DNA of 64,000 nt, from positions 1,798,001 through 1,862,000 of the forward strand of contig CAVYPC010000002.1 in assembly GCA_963770315.1 (NCBI GenBank), given 5' to 3'. The number at the start of each line of letters is the position of its first letter. Position 1 is the stretch's first letter. The stretch is from VRUE01 sp963770315. Its GTDB lineage: Bacteria > Actinomycetota > Thermoleophilia > Solirubrobacterales > 70-9. The position numbers and the translations under genes are program-made. The notes beneath the pieces are model-generated. The model saw nothing but the letters and a program-made list of their open reading frames with translations. It was not told the origin of the DNA and did no database searches. Positions 16,046-24,859 of the stretch are shown here, piece after piece.

Positions 16046-17228
16046 CGGCGGAAACCGCCGCGCGACCGTTGGAGCCCATCCCGACCGACTGCTCGTTCTG
16101 CAGCTTCTTGCCCTCGCTCATCAGCGCCGGAGCGACCATCACCTCGGCCCGCTGGAAGGAGCGGATGTCCTCGTAGCCGGTGGTGGCCATCGAGGTTTTC
16201 AGCGCTCCCATCAGATTGAAGGTGCCGTCGTTCTCCTGGGCTGGGCCTAGCAGGATCTCCTCCATCGTCCCGTCCTGCTTGGTCGAGACGCGGGTTCCGC
16301 GCGGCAGCGAGGGATGGAAGGTCGCCATCCCCCAGTGGAAGCCGCGACCCGGCGCCTCCTTGGCGCGGGCCAGGGGCGAGCCGACCATCACCGCGTCGGC
16401 GCCGACCGCTATCGCCTTGGAGACGTCGCCGCCGGTCCGCATGCCGCCGTCGGCGATCACGTTGACGTACTCGCCGGTCTCCAGCATGTGCTGGGCCCGG
16501 GCCGCGGCGACGTCGGCGATCGCCGTCGCCTGTGGCACCCCGATCCCGAGCACGCCGCGGGTCGTGCAGGCGGCGCCGGGGCCGACGCCGACGAGGACGC
16601 CGACGGCACCGGTCCGCATCAGGTGCAGCCCGGTCGAGTAGGAGGCGCAGCCGCCGACCACGGTCGGCACCGGCACTTCGGCGATGAACTCCTTCAGGTT
16701 GAGCGGCTCGACCGTGGTCGAGACGTGTTCGGCCGAGATCACCGTGCCCTGGATGACGAGGATGTCGATCCCCGCCTCGACCGCGATCTCATAGTGCTCG
16801 CGCACCTTCTGCGGGGTCAGCGAGCCGCAGGCGACCGCGCCCCGCTCCTTGATCTCGGCGACCCGCTTGCCGATCAGCTCCGGCTTTACCGGCTCGGCGT
16901 ATATCTCCTGCATGATCCGCGTCGCCTCGTGCTTGGGCGCGGCGGCGACCTTCTCCAGCTGCTCCTCGGCGTTCTCGAAGCGGGTCCAGATCCCCTCCAG
17001 GTTGAGCACGCCGAGGCCGCCGATCTGGTTGATGAGGACGGCGGTGTCGGGGCTGACGACCCCGTCCATCGCCGAAGCGACCAGGGGCAGCTCAAAACGG
17101 TAGGGCCCGAGGTCCCAGCTGATGTCTATGTCGTCGGGATCGCGGGTGCGGCGCGACGGAACGATCGCGATGTCATCGAATCCGTAGGCGCGCCTCCCCT
17201 TCTTGCCTCGACCGATGTCGATCTCCAA
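16023..17228 (-). CDS. guaB3: GuaB3-family IMP dehydrogenase-related protein
   Basis: A 401-residue TIM-barrel protein related to IMP dehydrogenase but without the CBS pair. It begins with the GuaB3-type sequence GRGKKGRRAYGFDDIAIVPS and has the active-site loop GPGAACTTRGVLGIGVPQ with the Cys retained. Actinobacterial genomes usually carry this paralogue beside guaA or guaB. Its precise reaction is less certain than for GuaB. A GGAGGATC ribosome site precedes the ATG. The canonical guaB is not in the window. Confidence 0.9.
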   Translation of the reverse strand: MEIDIGRGKKGRRAYGFDDIAIVPSRRTRDPDDIDISWDLGPYRFELPLVASAMDGVVSPDTAVLINQIGGLGVLNLEGIWTRFENAEEQLEKVAAAPKHEATRIMQEIYAEPVKPELIGKRVAEIKERGAVACGSLTPQKVREHYEIAVEAGIDILVIQGTVISAEHVSTTVEPLNLKEFIAEVPVPTVVGGCASYSTGLHLMRTGAVGVLVGVGPGAACTTRGVLGIGVPQATAIADVAAARAQHMLETGEYVNVIADGGMRTGGDVSKAIAVGADAVMVGSPLARAKEAPGRGFHWGMATFHPSLPRGTRVSTKQDGTMEEILLGPAQENDGTFNLMGALKTSMATTGYEDIRSFQRAEVMVAPALMSEGKKLQNEQSVGMGSNGRAAVSAGVGVADD

Positions 17229-17268
17229 AATCGATCCTCCAAGGAAGTGGTGGCGTTGAACAGCCAGC

Positions 17269-18225
17269 CTACACTTCCGCGTGGACCTCCAGATCGCGCA
17301 CCTCGACCTCGTCGAGCAGCCGCTCGACCCGGCGGCGGTCGACCGTGCCGGCGCCGAAGTGCTGGGTCGACTCGGCGCCGCAGGCCACGGCGTAGGTTAG
17401 GCACTGCTCGGGCTCGCGGCCGTCGTAGAGGCCGGCCACGTAACCGGCCAGGAAGGCGTCGCCGGAGCCGACCGTCGAGACCGCCTCGAGCGGCTTGGTG
17501 CGAACTTCGAGCACCCGCCGCTCCGCTCCCTGGCCGACCACCGCGACGCAGCCGTCGGGACGCGTGATCGCCGCTTCGCCCGCACCCAGGCGCACCAGCT
17601 CGGAGAGCCCCTGGACGAAGTCGTCGCCGTCGGCGAACTCCTGTCCGACCAGCTCCTCCGCCTCGCGCTCGTTCGGGGTCACGACCGAAGCGCCGGCGCG
17701 CAGGCCCGCCAGCATCGCCTCGCCCTCGGAGTCGAGGATGGACGTGACCCCGCAATCGCCCAGGTCGCCGACTATCCGCGCGTAGAGCTCCGCCCCCGCG
17801 CCGGGCGGCAGCGTGCCCGCCAGCACGCAGATCTTGGCGCCGGCGGCGAGGTACCGCAGCCGCTCGACGAAGCGCTCCACCTCCTCCGGGCTCACCGCCG
17901 GGCCGCGCTCGTTGATCTCGGTCTGCTCGCCGGACGTGGGGTCGATTACCGCCATGTTGATCCGGGTCTCCCCCGCGATCCAGGTGAAATCGGTGAGGAT
18001 CGCCTCGTTGCGCAGCTGTTCGAGCATGCGGTTCCCGGTCGGCCCGCCGGCGAAGCCGGTGGCGATCACCGGGCGGCCGAGCAGGCGCAGGGCACGGGCG
18101 ACGTTGATCCCCTTGCCGCCGGCGACGGTGCGGCTCTCGACGGCCCGGTGGCGGTGGCCGAGGCGGAAGTTCGGAACCGCGACGGTGCGGTCGATCGCGG
18201 CGTTGAGGGTTACGGTGAGAATCAT
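17269..18225 (-). CDS. PfkB-family sugar kinase, probably 1-phosphofructokinase
   Basis: The 318-residue protein starts MILTVTLNAAIDRTVAVPNF and has VAGGKGINVARAL, both typical of the LacC/FruK branch of the ribokinase superfamily. The C-terminal TVGSGDAFLAGYVAG carries the catalytic Asp and anion hole. It would phosphorylate fructose-1-phosphate or tagatose-6-phosphate. No PTS gene is nearby, so the physiological substrate is uncertain. It overlaps the dac gene by ATGA and ends a hup-lysM-dac-pfkB run. Confidence 0.85.
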   Translation of the reverse strand: MILTVTLNAAIDRTVAVPNFRLGHRHRAVESRTVAGGKGINVARALRLLGRPVIATGFAGGPTGNRMLEQLRNEAILTDFTWIAGETRINMAVIDPTSGEQTEINERGPAVSPEEVERFVERLRYLAAGAKICVLAGTLPPGAGAELYARIVGDLGDCGVTSILDSEGEAMLAGLRAGASVVTPNEREAEELVGQEFADGDDFVQGLSELVRLGAGEAAITRPDGCVAVVGQGAERRVLEVRTKPLEAVSTVGSGDAFLAGYVAGLYDGREPEQCLTYAVACGAESTQHFGAGTVDRRRVERLLDEVEVRDLEVHAEV

Positions 18226-19475
18226 CTCGAGCGGCGCCTCAGAAGAGCTGCTGCGATCAGTATCGCGGACAGCGCCAGCGCGATCCAGAGCAGGTTGTCT
18301 TCGAGGAAGCTGCGGACGCGGTCCAGCGCGCTCGCCTTCGCCACCGCGCGATCGGCGCGCAGCGGCACCGACGCGGTCGGCAGGCCGTCGACGAGAATGA
18401 CCGCTCGACCCAGCTTGGCTCCGCGGCGGAGCGGCCCCTCGACCTCCTGCGGCGCCTTCACCCGGACGGCCAGCCGCTGACCACGCCGAAGGCCGACCGC
18501 CACCGTGCGCGCCGCCCGCAACGGCAGCTCGCCACCCGAGTAGCGGATCGACGGCTCGGCGAGCACCTGCCCGGCATGGATCGGCACCCGCTTGCGGTAC
18601 TTCGAGAAGCCGTATTCGAGCAGGCCGAGCGTGTCGTCGAAGCGCTCTTCATCGGTCTCCGTGCCGACCACTGCGGCAATCAGCTCGACCCCCTTGCGGC
18701 GACCCGAGCCGACCAGGACGTACTTGGCGCCGAACGTGTGGCCGGTCTTGACCCCGTTCACCCAGGGCGCCAGCGAGAGCAGCTCGTTGATCGTCGCAAT
18801 CCGCCGCGGTGGCCGGACGCTGCGCAGCAGCGCGCTGCGCGAGGCCGCGATCTTGGCGAAGGCGGGGATGCGCAGCAACCTCCGGGTGAGCGCGACGAGA
18901 TCGCCGGCGCTGGAGTAGTTGCCGCGCTGGTCGAGGCCGATCGGGTTGGCGTAATGGGTATCGGCGAGGCCGAGTGCAGCCCCGTAGCGGTTCATCTCCG
19001 CGACAAAGCGCGACTCCGACCCTGCAGCGGCACGAGCAAGGTCATAAGCGGCGTCGTTGCCGCTGCGCAGGATCAGTCCGTAGAGCAGGTCGCGGACGCT
19101 GATCCGCTGCCCGGGCCGCAGCCCCAGCAGCGACTCGCCGTATTCAGCTTCATAAGGCGCGGCCCGCACGATCTTGCCGAGAGGCAGCTCCTGCAGCGCC
19201 ACGTAAGCAGTCATCAGCTTGGTCGTGCTGGCGATAAGGAGGTGGCGGGAAACGGCGTGAGAGGCGAGCACTTCGCCCGAGCGGGCATCTACTAACGCCC
19301 AGCTCCGCGCGTCGATCCGCGGCGCCCCGTCCGCGGGTGGCGGGGTAGGGGGTACCGCCCCCGAGGAAGCTTTAGCTACCGCAGGGGGCGGTGGGTCCCC
19401 TGCCGCGACAGGACCCGCGGCCGAGGCGGCCACGATCGCCAGCCCAAGCAGCGCGGCGAGCAGCCGCGCCCTCAC
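18222..19475 (-). CDS. D-alanyl-D-alanine carboxypeptidase (S11 family)
   Basis: A 417-residue penicillin-binding protein. A signal peptide (LLGLAIVAASAAGPVAAG) is followed by a Pro-rich linker and the transpeptidase-fold domain with ASTTKLM (SxxK), RSGNDAA (SxN) and VKTGHTFGA (KTG). A C-terminal transmembrane helix (LLWIALALSAILIAAALL) anchors it, ending in basic residues. It trims the terminal D-Ala from peptidoglycan stem peptides. The LysM gene is upstream and overlaps by ATGA, consistent with a wall-linked role for both. Confidence 0.93.
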   Translation of the reverse strand: MRARLLAALLGLAIVAASAAGPVAAGDPPPPAVAKASSGAVPPTPPPADGAPRIDARSWALVDARSGEVLASHAVSRHLLIASTTKLMTAYVALQELPLGKIVRAAPYEAEYGESLLGLRPGQRISVRDLLYGLILRSGNDAAYDLARAAAGSESRFVAEMNRYGAALGLADTHYANPIGLDQRGNYSSAGDLVALTRRLLRIPAFAKIAASRSALLRSVRPPRRIATINELLSLAPWVNGVKTGHTFGAKYVLVGSGRRKGVELIAAVVGTETDEERFDDTLGLLEYGFSKYRKRVPIHAGQVLAEPSIRYSGGELPLRAARTVAVGLRRGQRLAVRVKAPQEVEGPLRRGAKLGRAVILVDGLPTASVPLRADRAVAKASALDRVRSFLEDNLLWIALALSAILIAAALLRRRSR

Positions 19476-19726
19476 TTCAACTTCAGGTCTTCGCCTGAGA
19501 CCAGGATCTGGGGGTCGACGCCGGGGTTCAAGCGAATGATGGTGGCGACCGGGACGCCGGTCTTGTGGGCGATCGAGGTGAGCGTGTCGCCGTTCTGAAC
19601 TTCGTAGGACTTCGGGGTGTGGGCCTTGACCTGGCCCTGCTTGGCCTGCTCCGGCGGGGCCGAGCCACCGCCGGAGCTGCCACCGCCGTCATCGCCGCCG
19701 AGCGTCGCCGCGATCAAGACGATCAC
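19472..19726 (-). CDS. Small membrane-anchored LysM protein
   Basis: An 84-residue ORF from GTG 19726. A hydrophobic segment is followed by a Gly/Ser/Pro linker and one LysM domain (YEVQNGDTLTSIAHKTGV...ILVSGEDLKL) that binds N-acetylglucosamine polymers. The hydrophobic stretch continues in frame upstream (APARALAAAAVVCGFVVV), so the true start may lie further up, possibly a CTG at ~19788 next to the hup stop. No ATG, GTG or TTG was found there. It is coupled to the carboxypeptidase gene. Confidence 0.75.
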   Translation of the reverse strand: MIVLIAATLGGDDGGGSSGGGSAPPEQAKQGQVKAHTPKSYEVQNGDTLTSIAHKTGVPVATIIRLNPGVDPQILVSGEDLKLK

Positions 19727-19785
19727 GACGACGAAGCCGCAGACGACTGCGGCGGCGGCGAGAGCTCTGGCGGGTGCTCTGGAGC

Positions 19786-20064
19786 TCAGCCCTTGACCTT
19801 GGCCTTCAGCGCCGAACCGGCGGAGAAGCGGGGGACCTTGCCACCCGGGATGGTGATGCGCTCGCCGGTGCGCGGGTTGACGCCCTGGCGCGGGCCACGC
19901 TCGGCGACGTGGAATTTGCCGAAGCCGGTGAAGCTGACCTCACCCCCACCGCTCAGGGTGTCGGTGATCGTGTCGAGCACCGCGTCGAGCGCGTCGCTCG
20001 CGGCTTTCTTGCTGCCCACACGCTCGTCAGCTGCCAGTTGGTCCAAAAACTCAGCCTTGGTCAC
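19786..20064 (-). CDS. hup: HU-family DNA-binding protein
   Basis: Starting at GTG 20064, preceded by GGAGGAG at 7 nt, the protein has 92 residues: VTKAEFLDQLAADERVGSKK, then GFGKFHVAERGPRQGVNPRT and the DNA-intercalating arm TGERITIPGGKVPRFSAGSA. A longer frame upstream lacks a ribosome site. HU bends and compacts DNA. It lacks the Lys/Ala-rich C-terminal tail of mycobacterial HupB. Confidence 0.95.
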   Translation of the reverse strand: MTKAEFLDQLAADERVGSKKAASDALDAVLDTITDTLSGGGEVSFTGFGKFHVAERGPRQGVNPRTGERITIPGGKVPRFSAGSALKAKVKG

Positions 20065-20162
20065 GTCGATGCTCCTCCGTCGGTCGTTGAGGTCGGCCGG
20101 CAATCTAACAGCGGCGGCGGGCGTAAAGCGTGGCTCTGCGCTGCGGATGGCGCCCGCGGGCC

Positions 20163-21527
20163 TCAGGACCCGCTGACCGTCATCTCGCCGATCAGCAGCG
20201 GCGGCGCGCTGACCGAGCCGCCGAAGGGCACCCAGCGAGGGCTCGATCCGGCCGCTCGCACAGCGCCCAGCATCGAGACGAGGTCGCTGGCGATGGTGAA
20301 CTCGCGCAGCGGCTCGGCCCTCTCGCCGTCCCTGATCGCGCGCCCCGAGGCGCCCACCGAGAAGACGCCGGTGACCGGGTTGACGCCGGAGTGCAGGCCG
20401 GCGACGTCGTTGACGTAGACCCCCTCGCCAGCCTCGCGCAGCAGCTGCTCGAGGCTCGCCGCCCCCGGGCCGACCACCAGGTTCGAGGCCGACACCCCCG
20501 GCGGCGAGCGATATCCGGAGCGCCCCGCGTTGCCGGTCGAGGCGCCGCCGCCGCGGCGCGCCGTGTAGGAGTCGTGCAGGAAGGTCCGCAACCGGCCCGC
20601 CTCGATCAGCGCCGTGCGACGCCGCGGCGCCCCCTCGGCATCGATCGGCGCGGTGGCGAAGCCCCCTGGGTCGAGCCCATTGTCGTGCAGCACGAAAGCC
20701 TCCCCCGCCACCTCTTCGCCGAGGCGCTCGGCGAGGGGCGAGCGGCCGCGCTGCACCGCGTCGGCGCCGGCGGCCCCGCCGAGCAGGCCGACGAAGCTGG
20801 CGGCGACGGTCGGGTCGAGGACGACCGGGCAGCTGCCGGAAGCGGGCTTGGAGGAGCCGATCATCTCGGTGGCGCGCTCGGCGCCCTCACGCCCGATCGC
20901 CGCCGGATCGAGGCCGGCCGGACCGCGAGCAAGGCCGAATCCGAGCCCGGTCTCCCGGCCCGCCTCGCCGTCCGCCAATGCCTGCAGGTAGGCGTAGCAG
21001 CTGGTCGTCTCGTACTCGCCGCCCCGCGCGGCGGAGGTGGCGATCGCGACCCGCTCGCCGCTGTCGAAATAGACCGCCTGCTCGACCGCGGCGACCCTCG
21101 GGTCGGACTGCAGCGCGGTCCGCTCCACCGCCAGCGCCAGATCGGCGATCTGGGCCGGCGACCACTCGGCGCGCGAGGCATCGCTCAGCCCCGCCACGAG
21201 AGGCCGCTCGCCGGCCTCTCCAACCTCCCGGGCGGGGGCCGCGAACTCGTCCTCGTCGGCGACGCGAGCCGCCTCGACGGCGCGGGCGGCGATCGCGGCA
21301 AGACCGTCTGGCGAGAGATCGGTGCCGAAGCCGTAGCCGACCCTGTGGCCGATCCAGACGCGCAGGCCGAGGCCACGCTGGGTCGCCGCGGTCAGGCTCT
21401 CGACCTTGCCGCCGTGAACGCGGACCTCGCGGTTCTCCGCTTCGCTGGCGTAGGCCTCGGCGTCGCCGGCGCCGGCCGCGAGGGCTCGCTCGACCGCGCC
21501 CGCGGCCTGCTCGGCCAGGCCGCTCAC
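20163..21527 (-). CDS. pmbA: TldE/PmbA-type metalloprotease-complex subunit
   Basis: The GTG start overlaps the tldD stop (GTGA), giving 454 residues; the longer upstream frame is a shadow of tldD. It shares the TldD fold (EVRVHGGKVESLTAATQRGL early; ASTGNAGRSGYRSPPGVSAS later) but lacks the HExxxH zinc motif, as expected for the non-catalytic TldE/PmbA partner. TldD-TldE complexes degrade unstructured peptides and mature some ribosomal peptides. Confidence 0.92.
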   Translation of the reverse strand: MSGLAEQAAGAVERALAAGAGDAEAYASEAENREVRVHGGKVESLTAATQRGLGLRVWIGHRVGYGFGTDLSPDGLAAIAARAVEAARVADEDEFAAPAREVGEAGERPLVAGLSDASRAEWSPAQIADLALAVERTALQSDPRVAAVEQAVYFDSGERVAIATSAARGGEYETTSCYAYLQALADGEAGRETGLGFGLARGPAGLDPAAIGREGAERATEMIGSSKPASGSCPVVLDPTVAASFVGLLGGAAGADAVQRGRSPLAERLGEEVAGEAFVLHDNGLDPGGFATAPIDAEGAPRRRTALIEAGRLRTFLHDSYTARRGGGASTGNAGRSGYRSPPGVSASNLVVGPGAASLEQLLREAGEGVYVNDVAGLHSGVNPVTGVFSVGASGRAIRDGERAEPLREFTIASDLVSMLGAVRAAGSSPRWVPFGGSVSAPPLLIGEMTVSGS

Positions 21528-22918
21528 GACTCGGTCCCGCCAACGGTCATGGAAGCGATCCGCACGTGGCCCTGGCCGGTCCCGACCGGCACTTTCTGGC
21601 CGCCCTTGCCGCACATCCCGGTCTTCATCCAGAAGTCGTTGCCGACGGCATCGATCGCGGCCAGGGCCTGGAGGCAGTTGCCGACCAGCGTCGCCCCCCG
21701 GCACGGCCGGGTCACCTTTCCCGCCTCGATCAGGTAGCCCTCGTTGACGCCGAAGACGAAGTCGCCCGTCGCCGGGTCGACCTGGCCGCCGGCGAAAGAG
21801 ACGGCGTAAAAGCCGTTCCCGACCTCACCAATGATCGCCTCGGGCTCTGCCTCGCCGGGGGCGATGTAGGTGTTGGTCATCCGCGGGATCGGCAGGTGGC
21901 GGAAGCTCTCGCGGCGGCCGTTACCGGTCGAGGCGACACCGTCGTGCTCGGCACTACGCCGGTCATAGAGGAAGCCGACGAGGCGCCCGTCCTCGATCAC
22001 CCGCGTCTTCTGGGTCGGCGTTCCCTCGTCGTCGATCCCGTCGCTGCCCCACTCGCCCGGCAGGCGCCCGTCGTCGTAGGCGGTGAGCAGCGGCTGAGCC
22101 ACCGCCTCGCCGAGCTTGCCGGCGTAGACGCTGGCGCCCTTCTGGACGTGGTCTGCCTCGAGGCCGTGCCCGGTCATCTCATGGAAGAGGACGCCGCCGA
22201 AGCCGCCGCCGACCACGACCGGCATCGAACCGGTCGGCGCCGGGCCGGCATCGAGCAAGGTCAGCGCCTTGCGGGCGGCGGTCGCCGCGATCGCCGCCGG
22301 GTCGTCGTCGAAGAGCTCGAAGCCGCGGTGGCCGCCGAGCGTTTCGGCGCCGGTCTCGACCCGATCGCCGCGGCGGGCGACGACCTGGGCGCCGATCCGC
22401 ACCCGGGTGCGGTCGTCGCCGCCGAAGAGACCTTCGGAGTTGGCGATCGCCACCTCACGCCTCGCCTCGCCGTAGGAGGCTGTCGCCTGGGCGATCTCGC
22501 CGCCGGCAGAACGGGCGCGTTGGTCGAACTCGCGCAGCAGCTCCGCCTTGCGCGCGGCGGGGACCTCTCCGGGAGCAAGCTCGATCGGCTGCGGGGTCGT
22601 CGCCTCGGTGCGCAGCGGCCGCGGCTCGGCGCGATCGCCGCGCAGCGCCGCCGCCGCCTCGCCGGCGGCGCGTTCGAGGTCGGCGGGGTCGAGGCCGTCG
22701 ACATGGGCAAAGTAAGTGGTGCCGCCGCTCAGCACCCGCACCCCTGCCCCCTCTTCGGCGCCGGACTGCACCGACTCGATCCGCGACTCGTCGATCGCCA
22801 GGGTCAGGCCGGCCCGCCGTTCGGCGAATACCTCGGCGAACTCGCCGCCGCGGGCAAGAGCGCGGGCGAGAACGCGCTCGGCAACGTCCCGGTCGAGCAG
22901 CCGCTCTCCCCCGCTCAT
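21524..22918 (-). CDS. tldD: TldD-type zinc metalloprotease subunit
   Basis: A 464-residue catalytic subunit with the zinc motif HEMTGHGLEAD (HExxxH) near residue 240. Conserved flanking features include VGGGFGGVLFHE and ASTGNGRRESFRH. With the partner immediately downstream it should form the heterodimeric peptidase that admits only unfolded peptides. Its start overlaps a small unknown gene upstream by ATGA, so four genes (roadblock, small protein, tldD, pmbA) form one transcript. Confidence 0.95.
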   Translation of the reverse strand: MSGGERLLDRDVAERVLARALARGGEFAEVFAERRAGLTLAIDESRIESVQSGAEEGAGVRVLSGGTTYFAHVDGLDPADLERAAGEAAAALRGDRAEPRPLRTEATTPQPIELAPGEVPAARKAELLREFDQRARSAGGEIAQATASYGEARREVAIANSEGLFGGDDRTRVRIGAQVVARRGDRVETGAETLGGHRGFELFDDDPAAIAATAARKALTLLDAGPAPTGSMPVVVGGGFGGVLFHEMTGHGLEADHVQKGASVYAGKLGEAVAQPLLTAYDDGRLPGEWGSDGIDDEGTPTQKTRVIEDGRLVGFLYDRRSAEHDGVASTGNGRRESFRHLPIPRMTNTYIAPGEAEPEAIIGEVGNGFYAVSFAGGQVDPATGDFVFGVNEGYLIEAGKVTRPCRGATLVGNCLQALAAIDAVGNDFWMKTGMCGKGGQKVPVGTGQGHVRIASMTVGGTES

Positions 22919-23145
22919 GTTTTCGGCCGCTTCCCGGCCACCTCGACCAGCCTGCCGGCGGCGACGAACAGCTCGGCGCCCGCCGGCGAATCGGTCGCGT
23001 GGTCCTCGGCGCGCCCTCCCGCGTAGTAGAGGCGGGCGAAGGGGCGGCGCGAAGCGCGGCGGCGGCGCATGTAGGCGGCCGCCTCGTCGGCGTAGCCGGA
23101 GACGCGATCGAGCAGCACCCGGTGCGGCTTAGGCGGCATCGTCAT
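22915..23145 (-). CDS. Small basic protein of unknown function coupled to tldD
   Basis: From ATG 23145 the product is 76 residues: MTMPPKPHRVLLDRVSGYAD, then AAAYMRRRRASRRPFARLYY and a Gly/Ala-rich end. An alternative ATG lies two codons later. It overlaps the roadblock gene at one end and tldD at the other (ATGA). I do not recognise the family. The placement makes it a candidate partner or substrate of the TldD/PmbA pair; this is inference only. Confidence 0.6.
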   Translation of the reverse strand: MTMPPKPHRVLLDRVSGYADEAAAYMRRRRASRRPFARLYYAGGRAEDHATDSPAGAELFVAAGRLVEVAGKRPKT

Positions 23146-23566
23146 CCCCCTGCGAAGAGCGCTTCCGACTTTTACCACCCTGGGGTGGGGTGAAAGTCGG
23201 AAGCGGCTTTCCAGCGGCAAGGTCGCGGAGCAGCGAGCGCATGTCGAAGAAGGTCAGCGAGGCCAGCGCGAAGCGCTCGGTCACCGCCACCGCCGCGAGC
23301 CCGGCGTGGCGCAGAGCGAAGACCTCACCCTGCTCGGTGCCGATGTGGATCTGCTCAACCCCCTCCTCGCCCGCCCGGTCGGCGACTTCGAACAGCGCCG
23401 CGGCATCCTCGCGCCAGCGATCGGGACGATCGCTGGCGGCCAGCACGACGCCGCCCGGGCCGAGGATCGCGGCACCGCGCAGGTCCGACGACATCTCGGT
23501 CAGATAGGCGAGGGCGCCCGCGGCAGCATCGCCGGAAACAACCCCCGTCGCGGCATCGTCGGGCAT
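23129..23566 (-). CDS. Roadblock/LC7-like domain protein
   Basis: A 145-residue protein. Residues ~15-115 resemble a roadblock/MglB-type fold: SSDLRGAAILGPGGVVLAAS followed by alternating strands and helices to RFALASLTFFDMRSLLRDL. Such proteins often regulate small GTPases, but no GTPase gene is present here. The C-terminal tail, rich in Lys/Ser/Asp, is encoded by a palindrome. First gene of the run leading to tldD-pmbA. Confidence 0.6.
   Translation of the reverse strand: MPDDAATGVVSGDAAAGALAYLTEMSSDLRGAAILGPGGVVLAASDRPDRWREDAAALFEVADRAGEEGVEQIHIGTEQGEVFALRHAGLAAVAVTERFALASLTFFDMRSLLRDLAAGKPLPTFTPPQGGKSRKRSSQGDDDAA
23161..23204. repeat. Palindrome inside the 3' end of the roadblock gene
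   Basis: GCTTCCGACTTT (23161-23172) pairs perfectly with AAAGTCGGAAGC (23193-23204). The inner part pairs imperfectly (ACCACCC with GGGTGGGG). It encodes the tail around LPTFTPPQGGKSRKR, outside the predicted folded domain. Confidence 0.6.
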
Positions 23567-23586
23567 CTGCGTGAAAATACCGGCCC

Positions 23587-23736
23587 GTGTCCCTGGCCCG
23601 CGCTTCCTGGATAACCGTCGTTGTCGTCTGCGCGATCGCCGCGATCCTCTTTGCGATCAGCGGCTACACCGGCTACACCGTCACCGTCATCGCCGTCGGC
23701 CTCGCCGCCGCGGTGAATTTATTGCCCAGTCCCTAG
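23587..23736 (+). CDS. Possible 49-residue two-helix membrane protein
   Basis: A GTG-started ORF of 49 residues: VSLARASWITVVVVCAIAAI begins one hydrophobic helix, and GYTGYTVTVIAVGLAAAVNL makes a second after a short Gly/Tyr turn. Codon use is typical of the window's real genes, with third positions nearly all G/C. It is divergent from the roadblock gene, with a 20-nt gap. No ribosome site is evident. Function unknown. Confidence 0.5.
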   Translation: MSLARASWITVVVVCAIAAILFAISGYTGYTVTVIAVGLAAAVNLLPSP

Positions 23737-23792
23737 GGACTCCGCTGGTTGACTCGGCGAGCTAGGCGGGGATGGCGGGCGCGCCTCTGCAG

Positions 23793-23893
23793 GAATTGGC
23801 ACCCAAGAGCTCCGCTCTTGGGTGAATCTGGTGCGCGGCCAAAGGCCGCGCTCATCGTTCACCCCAAGAGCAAAGCTCTTGGGGTGTCAATTC
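23793..23893. repeat. Cluster of three hairpins within an outer stem
   Basis: The three hairpins are CACCCAAGAGC-TCC-GCTCTTGGGTG (23800-23824), GCGCGGCC-AAA-GGCCGCGC (23833-23851), and CACCCCAAGAGC-AAA-GCTCTTGGGGTG (23860-23886). The first and third are near-copies. GAATTG at 23793 pairs with CAATTC at 23888-23893, closing the whole. The 23737-23947 interval holds no gene. Possibly a terminator for the CDF gene, or a REP/BIME-like element. Confidence 0.65.
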
Positions 23894-23947
23894 GACCGCA
23901 GACCGGCCAGGCTTCTCTGTCTAGCTACGGGGTCGTGGGATCGACAT

Positions 23948-24859
23948 CTAGCCCGCCCGGAAGGGACCAGAGCGCCCCTCGCTCGGGTCGCGCAGGGAAG
24001 TCTCCGGCTCGGCGTGGATCAGAACCTCGGCGCGGCGAAGGCTGGCCTCGATCTCGGCGCGCATCTGGTGGGCGAGCTCGTGCGCGCGCTCGAGGCTGGT
24101 TCCCGAGCGGTACTGGACGTGGAAGTCGATGTAGCGACGGCTGCCCGCCTTGCGGGCGCGCAGCTTGTGGTAGCCGGCGACCTCGGGGGTGCGGGCGGCG
24201 GCGATCGCCGCCTCGATCCGGTCCATCTCGGCGTCGGGCAGCGCTTCGTCGACCAACGCCCCGGACGAGCGGCGGATGATCCGCAGCCCCGCCGTGACGA
24301 TCGCCGCGGCGACGATCAGGGCGGTGATCGAATCGAAGGCGACGATGCCGGTCACCTGGACGATCCCGAGGCCGGCGAGGACCCCGGCCGAGGTCAGCGC
24401 GTCGGTCCGCAGGTGGGCGGCGTCGCCCTCCAGCGCGGGCGAGTCGTGCGCTCTCGCCTGGCGGGATAGAACCGCGGAGACCAGCAGGTTGGCGAGGACG
24501 GAGAAGCCCATCACGGCGATTCCGATGCCGAGCCTCTCGACTTCGGAGCCGACCACCAACCGGTGGGTCGCCTCGTAGACGATGATCCCGGCCCCGACCA
24601 GGATCAGCATCCCCTCGATCGTCGCCGCCAGGTTCTCCACCTTCTCGTGCCCGTAGGGATGGTCGGCGTCGGCCGGCTCATCGGCTTTGCGCACCGAGAC
24701 GAAGGCGACGACGGAGGCGACCAGGTCGATCGCCGAGTGGACCGCCTCGGTGAGGATCGCGATCGAGCCGGTGATCGCCCCGGCCGCGAGCTTGATCGCG
24801 ATCAGGAGCGAATTGGAGGCAATCGAAAGGCCGGCCGCCCCGCTCTTGGTGCGGATCAT
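23948..24859 (-). CDS. Cation diffusion facilitator (CDF) transporter
   Basis: A 303-residue protein with six hydrophobic segments then a C-terminal cytoplasmic domain. TM2 has HSAID and TM5 has HLRTDALTSAG, the metal-site HxxxD pattern, and the loop DADHPYGHEKVENL is diagnostic of the family. It exports Zn, Fe or Mn. Its ATG overlaps the rdgB stop (ATGA), so it is the last gene of an rph-rdgB-CDF operon. Metal specificity is not evident. Confidence 0.93.
   Translation of the reverse strand: MIRTKSGAAGLSIASNSLLIAIKLAAGAITGSIAILTEAVHSAIDLVASVVAFVSVRKADEPADADHPYGHEKVENLAATIEGMLILVGAGIIVYEATHRLVVGSEVERLGIGIAVMGFSVLANLLVSAVLSRQARAHDSPALEGDAAHLRTDALTSAGVLAGLGIVQVTGIVAFDSITALIVAAAIVTAGLRIIRRSSGALVDEALPDAEMDRIEAAIAAARTPEVAGYHKLRARKAGSRRYIDFHVQYRSGTSLERAHELAHQMRAEIEASLRRAEVLIHAEPETSLRDPSEGRSGPFRAG

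Noticed and set aside
20163..21704. 513-codon frame for PmbA
   Set aside because: The first 59 codons overlap tldD in another frame; GTG 21527 in a GTGA overlap gives the expected length.
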